A stretch of DNA of 52,330 bases from an uncultured Clostridia bacterium. Lineage in GTDB: Bacteria; Bacillota; Clostridia; Oscillospirales; Acutalibacteraceae. Numbering within the stretch: the first letter of the stretch is position 1; every line of letters starts with the position of its first letter. Position numbers and translations under genes: made by a program. The stretch is taken from NCBI GenBank assembly GCA_944384985.1, contig CALWVM010000014.1, forward strand, positions 1 through 52,330, given 5' to 3'. Positions 33,117 through 41,650 of this stretch are shown here, piece by piece. Below the pieces are notes generated by a model. It ran no database searches. It was given only the letters and a program-made list of their open reading frames with translations, and was not told where the DNA came from.

Positions 33117-34538
33117 ATGCGAAAAACCAAAATTATCTGTACCGTAGGCCCGGCAACCGATAAACCCGGCATCTTAGAAAAGATGATGCACGCCGGCATG
33201 AATGTGGCGCGCTTTAATTTCTCCCACGGGGATTACGAGACCCACCAGCGTCGCTTTGAGCAGCTTGTCGCTTTGCGCGAAAAGGCGGGGATCCCCGTGG
33301 CGGCTATGCTCGATACCCGCGGGCCGGAGATCCGTCTCGGTGCATTCCACGACCATAAGCCCGTAGAGATCCACACGGGCGACGAATATACCTTGACTAC
33401 GCGCGACATCGAATGCGACAATAAGATCGCATCCGTGACCTTTAAGGGGCTTCCGGGCGATGTGCGTGCCGGCACGCGGATCCTCATTAACGACGGGCTC
33501 ATTTCCATGCGTGTCAAAAAGGTGACCGAAACGGATGTCATCTGTGAGGTGATCGACGGCGGCGAGCTGTCCGACCACAAGGGCGTGAACGTCCCGGGTG
33601 TGGAGCTTTCCATGCCGTATCTCTCCGAAACCGATATGAACGATCTGGAATTCGGCGCAAAGCTCGGTTTCGATTTTATCGCCGCGTCATTTGTGCGCTC
33701 GGCGGCGGACGTTGCATACTTGCGCAAGTTTACAAACGCCCTCGGCTGGCGTTCGGTGCGCATCATCGCCAAGATCGAGAATATGGACGGCGTCAACAAC
33801 ATAGATGAGATCATCAACGAAGCGGACGGCATCATGGTGGCGCGCGGCGATATGGGTGTGGAAATTCCGTTTGAAAAGATTCCGTCCATCCAGAAACGGC
33901 TCATTAAAAAGGCGTACAGCGCCGGAAAACAGGTGGTCACCGCTACGCAGATGCTGGAATCCATGATTACGAACCCGCGCCCGACGCGCGCCGAGATTAC
34001 GGATGTTGCCAATGCGGTGTACGACGGGACTTCGGCGGTCATGCTTTCAGGCGAGACGGCGGCTGGGGCGCACCCCGTGGAGGCGGTCGAGACCATGGCG
34101 CTCATCGCGGAAAGCACCGAATCGCAGATCAATTATGTAACGAATTTTAAGGCGTTCGGCAATGACAGCAACAAAACCATTACCAATGCCATTTCGCATG
34201 CGACCGTGACCACAGCGCACGATCTCGGCGCCAAGGCAATCATCACGGTTACAAAAAGCGGATCGACGGCGCGCATGATCTCCAAGCACCGCCCACAGTC
34301 CATGATTATCGGCTGTACCACAGACGATACGGTCTGCCGCCAGATGAGTATGTCGTGGGGCGTTGTGCCGCTGATGTGCGACGAAAAGCGAAATACGGAC
34401 GAATTGTTTTCCCACGCGGTGGACGTCGCCCGTAAAAACGGGTTGGTCGGCAAAGGCGACACCGTGGTAATTACCGCCGGTATACCGTTGGGCATCTCCG
34501 GCACGACCAATATGCTCAAGGTGGAAAAATTGCAGTAA
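33117..34538 (+). CDS. pyk: Pyruvate kinase
   Basis: This 473-residue glycolytic enzyme turns phosphoenolpyruvate and ADP into pyruvate and ATP. Family landmarks are TKIICTVGPATDKPG at the N terminus, MLDTRGPEIRLG, and IIAKIENMDGVNNIDEI with the catalytic Lys. MVARGDMGVEIPFEKIP and MLSGETAAGAHPVEAV complete the barrel. The C-terminal allosteric domain is complete, and the extra PEP-utiliser domain of some Bacilli enzymes is absent. ATG 33117 is preferred to a GTG twelve bases earlier because AGAAAGGTG then lies at normal spacing. No phosphofructokinase gene is adjacent. Confidence 0.96.
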   Translation: MRKTKIICTVGPATDKPGILEKMMHAGMNVARFNFSHGDYETHQRRFEQLVALREKAGIPVAAMLDTRGPEIRLGAFHDHKPVEIHTGDEYTLTTRDIECDNKIASVTFKGLPGDVRAGTRILINDGLISMRVKKVTETDVICEVIDGGELSDHKGVNVPGVELSMPYLSETDMNDLEFGAKLGFDFIAASFVRSAADVAYLRKFTNALGWRSVRIIAKIENMDGVNNIDEIINEADGIMVARGDMGVEIPFEKIPSIQKRLIKKAYSAGKQVVTATQMLESMITNPRPTRAEITDVANAVYDGTSAVMLSGETAAGAHPVEAVETMALIAESTESQINYVTNFKAFGNDSNKTITNAISHATVTTAHDLGAKAIITVTKSGSTARMISKHRPQSMIIGCTTDDTVCRQMSMSWGVVPLMCDEKRNTDELFSHAVDVARKNGLVGKGDTVVITAGIPLGISGTTNMLKVEKLQ

Positions 34539-34579
34539 GCAATTTGTATGCAGTTTTCCTATCTGAAAGAGGATGTGAA

Positions 34580-34606
34580 AAAGCCCCGTGCTCTGCACGG
34601 GGCTTT
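34580..34606. terminator. Bidirectional terminator between pyk and the GPH symporter
   Basis: A 12-bp perfect stem AAAGCCCCGTGC/GCACGGGGCTTT with a three-base loop. The T tract is stronger on the minus strand. Confidence 0.85.
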
Positions 34607-34648
34607 GCCATGTTCTTTTTTGTTGTAAAGCAACGGGGAGGGATTCAC

Positions 34649-36268
34649 TTATTCCGTGTCGTGCGGTGCCGGAGCAGCACCGTTGCCATCTGTCGAAGCG
34701 GTGCCGGATGCTTCGCCTTCCTGCATCGCCGCGATTTTTTCAGCACGGCGCTCTTCCAGGTCTTTGAGCATCTGGCGTTTGAACTCGCCGCGCACGTTGA
34801 AGAACAGAAGCGAAACACCATACATAAACCGTGCAAACGCGGGCAGCAGGCAGAACAAAATCCAGAAACCATACAAAACCGAAGAATCCGTTTCGCGAAC
34901 TACGTTGCCGAACACATCTGTGCGTGCTTCATAACCGACCCACGTGATTACGACGCCGGACAGCAAGCCGGTCACGGCGTTCGCGAGCTTCTGGAAATAG
35001 CCGGAGACTGTCGCAATCAACGCCTCGTTGCGTACGCCGTATTTCCATTCGCCGTAGTCATACACGTCGCCCTGCAAAACTGCGCCGACAACGTTAATCA
35101 GCTGGTTCGGCAGGCCGCAGATGGTTAACATCAACGTAATGGTAATCATATTCAGAATAATGCTTCTTGCGTTATCCCATTCCCCAAAGGGCTTGTATCC
35201 GATAAGGAAAAGAAGCGTATATGCCACACCGCCGAAAAGTCCGGCTAAGACGCCGGCGTTGCGCGCGCCGATCTTGCGGATGATCTTCGGGGCAAGCGGG
35301 ACGATAATGTAATTCGGGATCCCCGTGAACAGACCGGCAATCGTCGCATAGCTCTGTTTGCCGGCATTGTGCGTCCAGAAAAAGACCTCGCTCGAAGAAC
35401 CGACGGACTTAAAGCCGTTAAAGAAGTAGTTGAGCTGCAGTACGAGCATCGGGCGGTTCTTGAAAGCAATCTTGAAAGAATCCCAAATGCCGATAGATTT
35501 GATCTGTTCGCGCGACGCAAGCGGTACGCGCTCACGCAGAACGAAGAAGCCGTAAATGGCGGTACCGGCGGAGATCAGGACCATGATGAATGCAAAACCG
35601 AAGTAAACATCCTCCTGACCGACTGCGTTGTCCGTCCAGCCCGGCAAAAAGTCAATGAAGATCGGCAGGAAAGAGGGGATCCAGGTTCCGAACAGTTCCA
35701 TGAACTTTTGTGCCGCAATCAGGTTGTTGCGCTCGTTGATGTTCGGCGTGACGTTGTAAAGCAGGATATTGAACGTATTGAAATACGACATGCCGAGGTT
35801 GTGCGCAAAAATTGCCACGACTGCCCAAATGACTTTAAAGGTTGTGGTCGTTAAAAACGTCGGTGTGGAGAACATCATCAAAATGGCAAGTCCCCACACG
35901 GGTGTGGTGATGATCAGGTATGGCCGCAGCTTGCCCCAGCGGGTGCGCGTGCGGTCCACGATCAAGCCTGAAATGGTGTCGTCCAGCGCGTCATAGATCG
36001 ACTCGAACATAATGATCGAGCCGTATGCGGAGCCTGACAGCCCCAGGAAGCTGATCATGAAAAACTGACGGTATGAGTTGATGAACTGGTTGAGGTTTTT
36101 CTGTCCGAAAGACGTCAGCAAAAAGGCGAACATCTCGCGCGGGCGCAAATAGCGTCGGTTTTGCGCAGAAGCCTTTTTGACTTCCTGTTCCACCTCGGTT
36201 TCCATCTGCTCTTCCGTTTCGATGGCGGCGGTTCCTTCCGTCTGCACAGCGGTCTGCGATTCTGCCAA
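34649..36268 (-). CDS. GPH-family sugar:cation symporter (MFS)
   Basis: This 539-residue membrane protein has twelve predicted segments. It has the glycoside-pentoside-hexuronide family signature DRTRTRWGKLRPYL after the second segment and a related motif in the middle loop. The family imports glycosides such as melibiose, xylosides or glucuronides with H+ or Na+. Hydrophilic, acidic extensions occur at both ends; the N-terminal one is about 40 residues with repeated TE motifs. The start is TTG with AAGGATG upstream. No hydrolase is directly linked, so the cargo is unknown. Confidence 0.88.
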   Translation of the reverse strand: MAESQTAVQTEGTAAIETEEQMETEVEQEVKKASAQNRRYLRPREMFAFLLTSFGQKNLNQFINSYRQFFMISFLGLSGSAYGSIIMFESIYDALDDTISGLIVDRTRTRWGKLRPYLIITTPVWGLAILMMFSTPTFLTTTTFKVIWAVVAIFAHNLGMSYFNTFNILLYNVTPNINERNNLIAAQKFMELFGTWIPSFLPIFIDFLPGWTDNAVGQEDVYFGFAFIMVLISAGTAIYGFFVLRERVPLASREQIKSIGIWDSFKIAFKNRPMLVLQLNYFFNGFKSVGSSSEVFFWTHNAGKQSYATIAGLFTGIPNYIIVPLAPKIIRKIGARNAGVLAGLFGGVAYTLLFLIGYKPFGEWDNARSIILNMITITLMLTICGLPNQLINVVGAVLQGDVYDYGEWKYGVRNEALIATVSGYFQKLANAVTGLLSGVVITWVGYEARTDVFGNVVRETDSSVLYGFWILFCLLPAFARFMYGVSLLFFNVRGEFKRQMLKDLEERRAEKIAAMQEGEASGTASTDGNGAAPAPHDTE

Positions 36269-36335
36269 AACACCACATCCTTTTTTTATGCGGGAAATAA
36301 GTCATAACGTAAACATTACAGTACAAATCTTTATA

Positions 36336-36364
36336 AGCTTAACATATTTTTGTCTACTGTTCAA
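36336..36364 (-). promoter_or_regulatory. Promoter of the GPH symporter
   Basis: On the minus strand TTGAAC (36364-36359) and TAAGCT (36341-36336) are 17 bases apart with TGT before the -10. Confidence 0.6.
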
Positions 36365-36389
36365 TATGGGCGGTATGTAAAAATTTTGC

Positions 36390-36845
36390 CTACTTTTTTG
36401 TGTACTTTTGCGTCTCGGCAACCGCCAGCGCATCGCAGCGTTCGTTTTCGGGGTGCCCGGCGTGCCCTTTGACCCAGACAATCTTGACGTCATGCATGGT
36501 GCAAAGCTGTAAAAGCTCGTCCCAAAGTTCCGGGTTGAGCGCAGGTTTCCCGTCGCTTTTCTTCCAGCCGCGCGCCCGCCACGAGACCGCCCAGCCTTTG
36601 GAAATGCCATCCGCGACATATTTCGAGTCCGTGCAAAGCGTGACGCGGCACGGGTATTTGAGCGCTTTTAAACCCTCAATCGCGGCAGTCAGTTCCATTT
36701 TATTGTTTGTGGTCTGCGCGCTGCCGCCGGATAGTTCTTTCTCGTGCGTCCCATAGCGCAGAATCGCACCCCAGCCGCCGGGTCCCGGGTTGCCGGAGCA
36801 CGCGCCGTCCGTAAACAGCTCAACCTCTGTCCTTTTTGCTGCCAA
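36390..36845 (-). CDS. rnhA: Ribonuclease HI
   Basis: This 151-residue enzyme cuts the RNA strand of RNA-DNA hybrids. The four catalytic acids are all present: D13 ([10 protein letters not shown]), E51 (NNKMEL), D73 (CTDSKY) and D138 (NERCDALA). The start is TTG with AAGGAGAG upstream. It lies 12 bases after the NagD-like gene and is probably co-transcribed with it. Confidence 0.96.
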   Translation of the reverse strand: MAAKRTEVELFTDGACSGNPGPGGWGAILRYGTHEKELSGGSAQTTNNKMELTAAIEGLKALKYPCRVTLCTDSKYVADGISKGWAVSWRARGWKKSDGKPALNPELWDELLQLCTMHDVKIVWVKGHAGHPENERCDALAVAETQKYTKK

Positions 36846-36857
36846 AATTTTCTCTCC

Positions 36858-37646
36858 TTACAGATGTGCCGCTAAAGTTTTTAGCGATGCTTCTACAACG
36901 CTTGCCCGGATGGGGCTTTCCCGGTATGCCTTTTCATCGGTGACCCCCGTGAGCACCAGCACCGACGGGATACCGTGCTTCTGTCCGATGAGAATATCCG
37001 TCTCCAGCCGGTCGCCGATGAAGCAAAGTTCCCGGCTTTCACAGTGAAGCCTGTGGGTGAGGTAATCCACCGTATAATGGTGTGGTTTGCCCATCACCAG
37101 CGGCCGCCTGCCCGTGGAGGCTTCGATCATCGCCATCATGGAGCCCGTGTCGGGCATGAAACCGTCGGCAGTCGGACAGTTTAAGTCCGGGTGTGTAGCG
37201 ATGTATTCCGCGCCGTTTGCAAGATAGCGGCACGCATCCCACAGCTTTTTGTAGGTCAGCGTCGTGTCAAAGCCCAGCACTACAATGTCCGGGTCTTTTT
37301 CCACAAGCTCGATGCCCGCCGCCTGAAAATCTGCGGTCAGCCGCGCATTGCCGAGCAAGAAAACCTTTTTTCCTTTTTTTTGCCGATTCAAATAATCCGC
37401 CGTGACATGCGAAGAAATCACGATTTTCTCTTCCGGCACGTTGCAGCCCATTTTAGCGAGCTTTTCACGGCAGACGGCGACGTTGTTGGACGAATTGTTC
37501 GTAAAAAAGCAAAAATCTTTGCCGCACGCGCGTACGCGGTCTAAAAAATCCAGCGCGCCGTCAATGAGTGTGCCGTCGAGATAAAACGTGCCGTCCATGT
37601 CGATGATAAAATATTTGATATTGTCAAAAACAGACTGCGTGTCCAT
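36858..37646 (-). CDS. NagD-like HAD-IIA family phosphatase
   Basis: This 262-residue cytoplasmic phosphatase carries HAD motif I IIDMDGTFYLDG, motif II FFTNNSSNN and the C-terminal metal site FIGDRLETDILIGQKHG. It has the capping domain typical of type IIA enzymes such as NagD and AraL. Substrates are usually small phosphosugars or nucleotides, and none can be assigned. The ATG follows AAAGGGG. It heads a two-gene unit with rnhA. Confidence 0.92.
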   Translation of the reverse strand: MDTQSVFDNIKYFIIDMDGTFYLDGTLIDGALDFLDRVRACGKDFCFFTNNSSNNVAVCREKLAKMGCNVPEEKIVISSHVTADYLNRQKKGKKVFLLGNARLTADFQAAGIELVEKDPDIVVLGFDTTLTYKKLWDACRYLANGAEYIATHPDLNCPTADGFMPDTGSMMAMIEASTGRRPLVMGKPHHYTVDYLTHRLHCESRELCFIGDRLETDILIGQKHGIPSVLVLTGVTDEKAYRESPIRASVVEASLKTLAAHL

Positions 37647-37675
37647 AAAACGTCCCCTTTAGCTGCAATGCCAAT

Positions 37676-37704
37676 ATTGTAGCATACTTATAAAAAAAAG
37701 AAAA
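37676..37704 (-). promoter_or_regulatory. Promoter of the NagD-rnhA unit (extended -10)
   Basis: On the minus strand TACAAT (37681-37676) is preceded by TGC and by a weak TTTTCT (37704-37699) 17 bases upstream. Confidence 0.6.
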
Positions 37705-37741
37705 GCAAAAAGAATTTTACAAAAAAACGCGTGCTTTGCGG

Positions 37742-37770
37742 TGGATTTTTTCGGCATACCATGCTACAAT
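37742..37770 (+). promoter_or_regulatory. Promoter of xth-folC (extended -10)
   Basis: TACAAT at 37765-37770 has TGC directly before it. The -35 TGGATT at 37742-37747 is weak, with a 17-base spacer. Confidence 0.65.
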
Positions 37771-37799
37771 AGCCCAAGAGAATTTTGCGGAGGAACGCC

Positions 37800-38558
37800 A
37801 TGAAGAAACTGATTTCGTGGAATGTCAACGGGCTGCGCGCCTGCCTGGGTAAAAATTTCGAAGCGGAATTTTCTGCGCTTGACGCAGATTTTTTCTGCTT
37901 GCAGGAGACCAAATTGCAGGCCGGGCAGGTGGATCTGCAATTCCCGGGCTATGTGTCCTTTTGGAATTATGCAGAGAAAAAAGGCTATTCCGGAACGGCA
38001 ATCTTTGCCAAAGAAGAGCCGCAGGATGCGTTTTATGGGATCGGCGATGCCTATTACGACAGCGAGGGGCGCGTGATTACGCTGGAATATCCCAATTACT
38101 TTGTGGTGACCTGCTACACACCGAATTCTCAGGACGGGTTAAAGCGGCTGGAATACCGCATGAGCTTTGAAGACCGTTTTCGCGCATATCTTATGAAACT
38201 GGATGCAAAGAAGCCGGTGATTTTCTGCGGGGATCTCAATGTCGCACACGAAGAGATTGACCTTAAAAACCCGAAGCCGAACCGCGGCAATCCCGGATTT
38301 TCCGACGAGGAACGCGAAAAATTTTCCGAACTGCTTGCGGCAGGCTTTACGGATACGTTCCGGTATTTTTACCCCGACCGCACGGGCGCATATTCCTGGT
38401 GGTCCTATCGTTTTCACGCCCGCGAAAAGAACGCGGGGTGGCGCATCGACTATTTCTGCGTGTCCGACCGCCTCTGCGAAAAGCTGATTGACGCTTCGAT
38501 CCACAGTGAGGTCTTCGGCTCGGATCACTGTCCGATTGAGCTGCAAATTGACCTTTAA
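37800..38558 (+). CDS. xth: Exodeoxyribonuclease III (AP endonuclease)
   Basis: This 252-residue base-excision repair enzyme cuts at abasic sites and degrades 3' ends. Motifs seen are LISWNVNGLRA, QETKLQ (metal-binding Glu), TPNSQ, CGDLNVAHEEIDL and the C-terminal SDHCPIEL catalytic His. The segment WWSYRFHAREKNAGWRIDYF is conserved in the Gram-positive ExoA group. The start ATG 37800 follows GCGGAGGAA. folC follows after 16 bases and is likely co-transcribed. Confidence 0.95.
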   Translation: MKKLISWNVNGLRACLGKNFEAEFSALDADFFCLQETKLQAGQVDLQFPGYVSFWNYAEKKGYSGTAIFAKEEPQDAFYGIGDAYYDSEGRVITLEYPNYFVVTCYTPNSQDGLKRLEYRMSFEDRFRAYLMKLDAKKPVIFCGDLNVAHEEIDLKNPKPNRGNPGFSDEEREKFSELLAAGFTDTFRYFYPDRTGAYSWWSYRFHAREKNAGWRIDYFCVSDRLCEKLIDASIHSEVFGSDHCPIELQIDL

Positions 38559-38574
38559 AAAGGAGATTGCATTT

Positions 38575-39822
38575 ATGACCTACCGTCAAGCGGTGGAATA
38601 CTATCATTCCCGGCTGCGCTTCGGCATGCAGCCGGGTCTTTCGCGCGTGGAGCGGCTGCTTCGAGAACTCGGGGACCCGCAGGAAAAACTACGCTTTGTC
38701 CATGTGGCGGGCACAAACGGCAAGGGTACGACTTCCAACATGCTCAGCCGTATTTTGGTGGAAGCGGGTTTCAAAACCGGGCTTTTTACCTCGCCTTATG
38801 TATTTTCGTTTTGTGAGCGCATCCAGGTGAACCACCAAAATATTTCCGAACAGGCGCTGGCGGCTTTGACGGAACGCATCAAAACTGCGGTGGAAGCCGT
38901 GGAGAAAACAGGGGAGGGTCCCACGGAATTTGAAACCATTACGGCGGCGGCACTCCTGTATTTTTATGAAGCGCATTGCGATGTTGTAGTGCTCGAAGTG
39001 GGGCTCGGCGGGCGCCTGGATTCCACGAACGTCATCCCTTGCCCGCTTGTGAGCGTCATTACCTCTATTGCGCTTGACCATACCGCGGTGCTCGGCGACA
39101 CGCTTGCGCAGATCGCCGCCGAAAAGGCAGGCATTTTAAAAGAAGGCGGGCACTGTGTCACCACGGCAAACCAGTCACCGGAAGCAATGCAGGTCCTGCG
39201 CGCGACCGCCGAAGAACGACACAATACGTTTACGGCGGCTGACCCGCAGCAGGCTGAAATCCTTTCGAAGTCGCTTGCGCAAACCGTGTTTTCCTATCAG
39301 GGTGCAACCTATTCGATCCCGCTTTGCGGCGTGCATCAGGTGGAAAACGCCGTCACCGTGATCGAGGCTGCGAAGTTCCTTCCGGGCGTTACGGCGGACA
39401 ATATCTGCGCCGGACTTCAAAAAGCGGTCATGCACGGGCGCATGGAGCTTATCTCCCACGAGCCCGACATTCTGCTCGACGGTGGACACAATCCCGAATG
39501 CGGACAGGCGCTCGCAGGCGTGTTACGGCGCTTTGCACCAAAGGACTTGACGGCGGTGATCGGAATGATGGAGGATAAGGACACGGCGCACTATCTTGCG
39601 CAGATTCTGCCGTTCTGCCGCTGTGTGATCTTTACAAAGCCGGACAATCCCCGCGCAGCTTCGCCCGAAAGCCTTGCAGGAAGCGCCGGAGCGTTCGCTT
39701 GCAAACCCGCCTGTATTCCTGACCCGCAAGCGGCTTATGCCAAAGCGCGGGAAATTACGCCCCCGGAGGGCATGGTGCTCGTCTGCGGCTCCTTTTATTT
39801 GCTTTCGGATATACAATTTTAA
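38575..39822 (+). CDS. folC: Folylpolyglutamate synthase / dihydrofolate synthase
   Basis: This 415-residue Mur-ligase-like enzyme adds glutamate to folates and, in many bacteria, to dihydropteroate. The P-loop VAGTNGKGTTSNML lies near residue 45. TSPYVFSFCERIQVN and the metal-binding VVLEVGLGGRLDSTN follow, then IALDHTAVLGDTLAQIAAEKAGI. DGGHNPECGQAL near residue 305 starts the C-terminal domain. Length is typical. The ATG follows AAAGGAGA. Confidence 0.95.
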   Translation: MTYRQAVEYYHSRLRFGMQPGLSRVERLLRELGDPQEKLRFVHVAGTNGKGTTSNMLSRILVEAGFKTGLFTSPYVFSFCERIQVNHQNISEQALAALTERIKTAVEAVEKTGEGPTEFETITAAALLYFYEAHCDVVVLEVGLGGRLDSTNVIPCPLVSVITSIALDHTAVLGDTLAQIAAEKAGILKEGGHCVTTANQSPEAMQVLRATAEERHNTFTAADPQQAEILSKSLAQTVFSYQGATYSIPLCGVHQVENAVTVIEAAKFLPGVTADNICAGLQKAVMHGRMELISHEPDILLDGGHNPECGQALAGVLRRFAPKDLTAVIGMMEDKDTAHYLAQILPFCRCVIFTKPDNPRAASPESLAGSAGAFACKPACIPDPQAAYAKAREITPPEGMVLVCGSFYLLSDIQF

Positions 39823-39840
39823 GTGGAAAAGGGTCTAATA

Positions 39841-39877
39841 AAACTCCCGGCGCACCGCAGCGGTGTACCGGGAGTTT
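39841..39877. terminator. Bidirectional terminator between folC and the FAD oxidase operon
   Basis: AAACTCCCGG and CACCG arms pair with CGGTG and CCGGGAGTTT across a small internal loop. The minus strand continues into a TTTTATT tract. Confidence 0.82.
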
Positions 39878-39898
39878 GCATGTAACCAGTATGTTCGA

Positions 39899-41650
39899 TC
39901 AGCGATAATCTTCGCGTGTGTTCAGGAATTTCTTTTCCTCCGGCAGCAGGTCAAGACCAAGCGTGCCGCCCGGATTCATCAGATAGTCGGGGTCAAAGTA
40001 GTTCTTAAGCACCTTGAACACACCGTATTCCTTTTCACCGATGTACCCTTCCAGCCATGGGGCAAACATCTTGCCGATGCCGTGGTGGTGGGAGATGGCA
40101 GCGCCGGATTTCTGGATCGCGTCGAGAATGGTGGTGTGATACCGTTTGAACGCATCCGCGTCGTTCATCTTGGTGATGAAGATGAAGTACAGGTTCGCGC
40201 CCTGCGGGTAGCAATGGGACATGTGCGTGGTCACAACGGTGTTGGGCAGCGCGTGGCAGACCTTGCGCACGTCGCGGTGCACCTGCGCCATATTCGACCA
40301 GTTCACGGTGCATTCGAGCGTGTCGGTGATGACGCTGAAATCCATCAGCGTGTCGCGCAGATACGGGTCGTTGAAGCGGCCTTTTTCCCAGCTCTTTGTG
40401 ACATAGCCCGTCATCGGCATCGCGCCGTGCTTGAGCGCGATTTTGGCGATGTTTTTCGCCACGTTCTTGGAAAAGCCCTTTTCGCCGTCTGTAAAGCCTA
40501 AGAACATGCAGCGTTCCATGTCCTTGAAGCCGAATTTATCAAGCAGGGGTTCCAGCGGCGTTTCATCCACGTTATAGAGCTTGAGCATCAGGTGCGTTTC
40601 CTCGGGGTCGGAAAGGCGGAATACCGAGGAATACCCGCACTCGCACTGCATCATCTCGCGCGCGGCGTCCATGGCGACTTCCCAGCTCTTGAACATATAG
40701 GAGAAGCGCTTGCGGTTTTCGGGCATCCAGCGGAACACGCGCAGCGTGACTTCCGTCAACACGCCGAACGTGCCCTCCGAGCCCATCATGATCTGGTTGA
40801 GGTTCGGACCTGTCGCTTCCCGCGGATAGTGGCTTGTTACAATGCGGCCGATGGGCGTTGCGTATTTCTGGCTGAGCACGATGTCCGTAATCGTGCCGTA
40901 ATAGGTGCTGTTTTGTCCCGCGCCGCGCGTGACCGTCCAACCGCCGACGCTGCTGTATTCAAACGACTGCGGGAAATGCCCGCAAGTGTAGGCGCGTTTT
41001 GCACCGAAGAGTTTCGGCGCATTCTGCAGCGTCTCTTCCAGCTTCGGACCGGACATGCCCGCCTGTACGGTAATGGTCTGGTCGGTCTCGTTGAAGCTGA
41101 TGACCTTGTTGAAGCGTTTGCGCATGTCGAGCGACATACCGCCCTTGACCGCTTCTACCCCGCGCGTGACGGAGCTGCCGCCGCCATAGACATACAGCGG
41201 GATCTTATTTTCAACGGCATATGCCACAAGCTGCTCGACCTGCTCGGTCGTGTCGGGGTAGACGACCACGTCCGGTAGATTTTCAATCTGCTTGTGCCGC
41301 AGCCGCAGAAGATCGTATCCCGTGCAGCCGTAGGCGACCGCAAGGCGGGGATAATCCTCTGTTGTGACGAATTCATCGCCGACGATCTTCTTGAGCGCTT
41401 CTACATGCTTCGGGTCGATTTTGGAAGGGTAGTCTGACAGATCCACCTTGTCAAAGCCGATGTCGTCAGTGTAATCCTTGAAATCGTCATCGGTCATTTT
41501 GAAGGTTTCCTTCATCAGCTTGTAAAGGGATTCCTTCGGATACTTGAAAAATTCGGGATCGCCCCAGCGAAAGATCGAGCGGTAGCTGCCCTCCGGCGCG
41601 GGGGTAAGCACCCATTTCGGTTCGAAGCCCTTATACGGTTTGTTGCTCAT
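39899..41650 (-). CDS. AGPS/YgcU-like FAD-linked oxidase
   Basis: This 583-residue flavoprotein is of the VAO/PCMH fold. The FAD domain has YVYGGGSSVTRGVEA and GGWTVTRGAGQNSTYYG. The substrate domain ends with ISHHHGIGK, the histidine cluster that marks alkyldihydroxyacetonephosphate synthase (AGPS) relatives, and LMNPGGTLGL closes the protein. In E. coli a related oxidase, YgcU, also neighbours an FGGY kinase (YgcE). True AGPS swaps an acyl for an alkyl chain to begin ether lipids, but bacterial homologues can instead oxidise hydroxy acids or unknown polyol derivatives. It is the last gene of a five-gene operon, overlapping the kinase gene by four bases. Confidence 0.88.
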   Translation of the reverse strand: MSNKPYKGFEPKWVLTPAPEGSYRSIFRWGDPEFFKYPKESLYKLMKETFKMTDDDFKDYTDDIGFDKVDLSDYPSKIDPKHVEALKKIVGDEFVTTEDYPRLAVAYGCTGYDLLRLRHKQIENLPDVVVYPDTTEQVEQLVAYAVENKIPLYVYGGGSSVTRGVEAVKGGMSLDMRKRFNKVISFNETDQTITVQAGMSGPKLEETLQNAPKLFGAKRAYTCGHFPQSFEYSSVGGWTVTRGAGQNSTYYGTITDIVLSQKYATPIGRIVTSHYPREATGPNLNQIMMGSEGTFGVLTEVTLRVFRWMPENRKRFSYMFKSWEVAMDAAREMMQCECGYSSVFRLSDPEETHLMLKLYNVDETPLEPLLDKFGFKDMERCMFLGFTDGEKGFSKNVAKNIAKIALKHGAMPMTGYVTKSWEKGRFNDPYLRDTLMDFSVITDTLECTVNWSNMAQVHRDVRKVCHALPNTVVTTHMSHCYPQGANLYFIFITKMNDADAFKRYHTTILDAIQKSGAAISHHHGIGKMFAPWLEGYIGEKEYGVFKVLKNYFDPDYLMNPGGTLGLDLLPEEKKFLNTREDYR

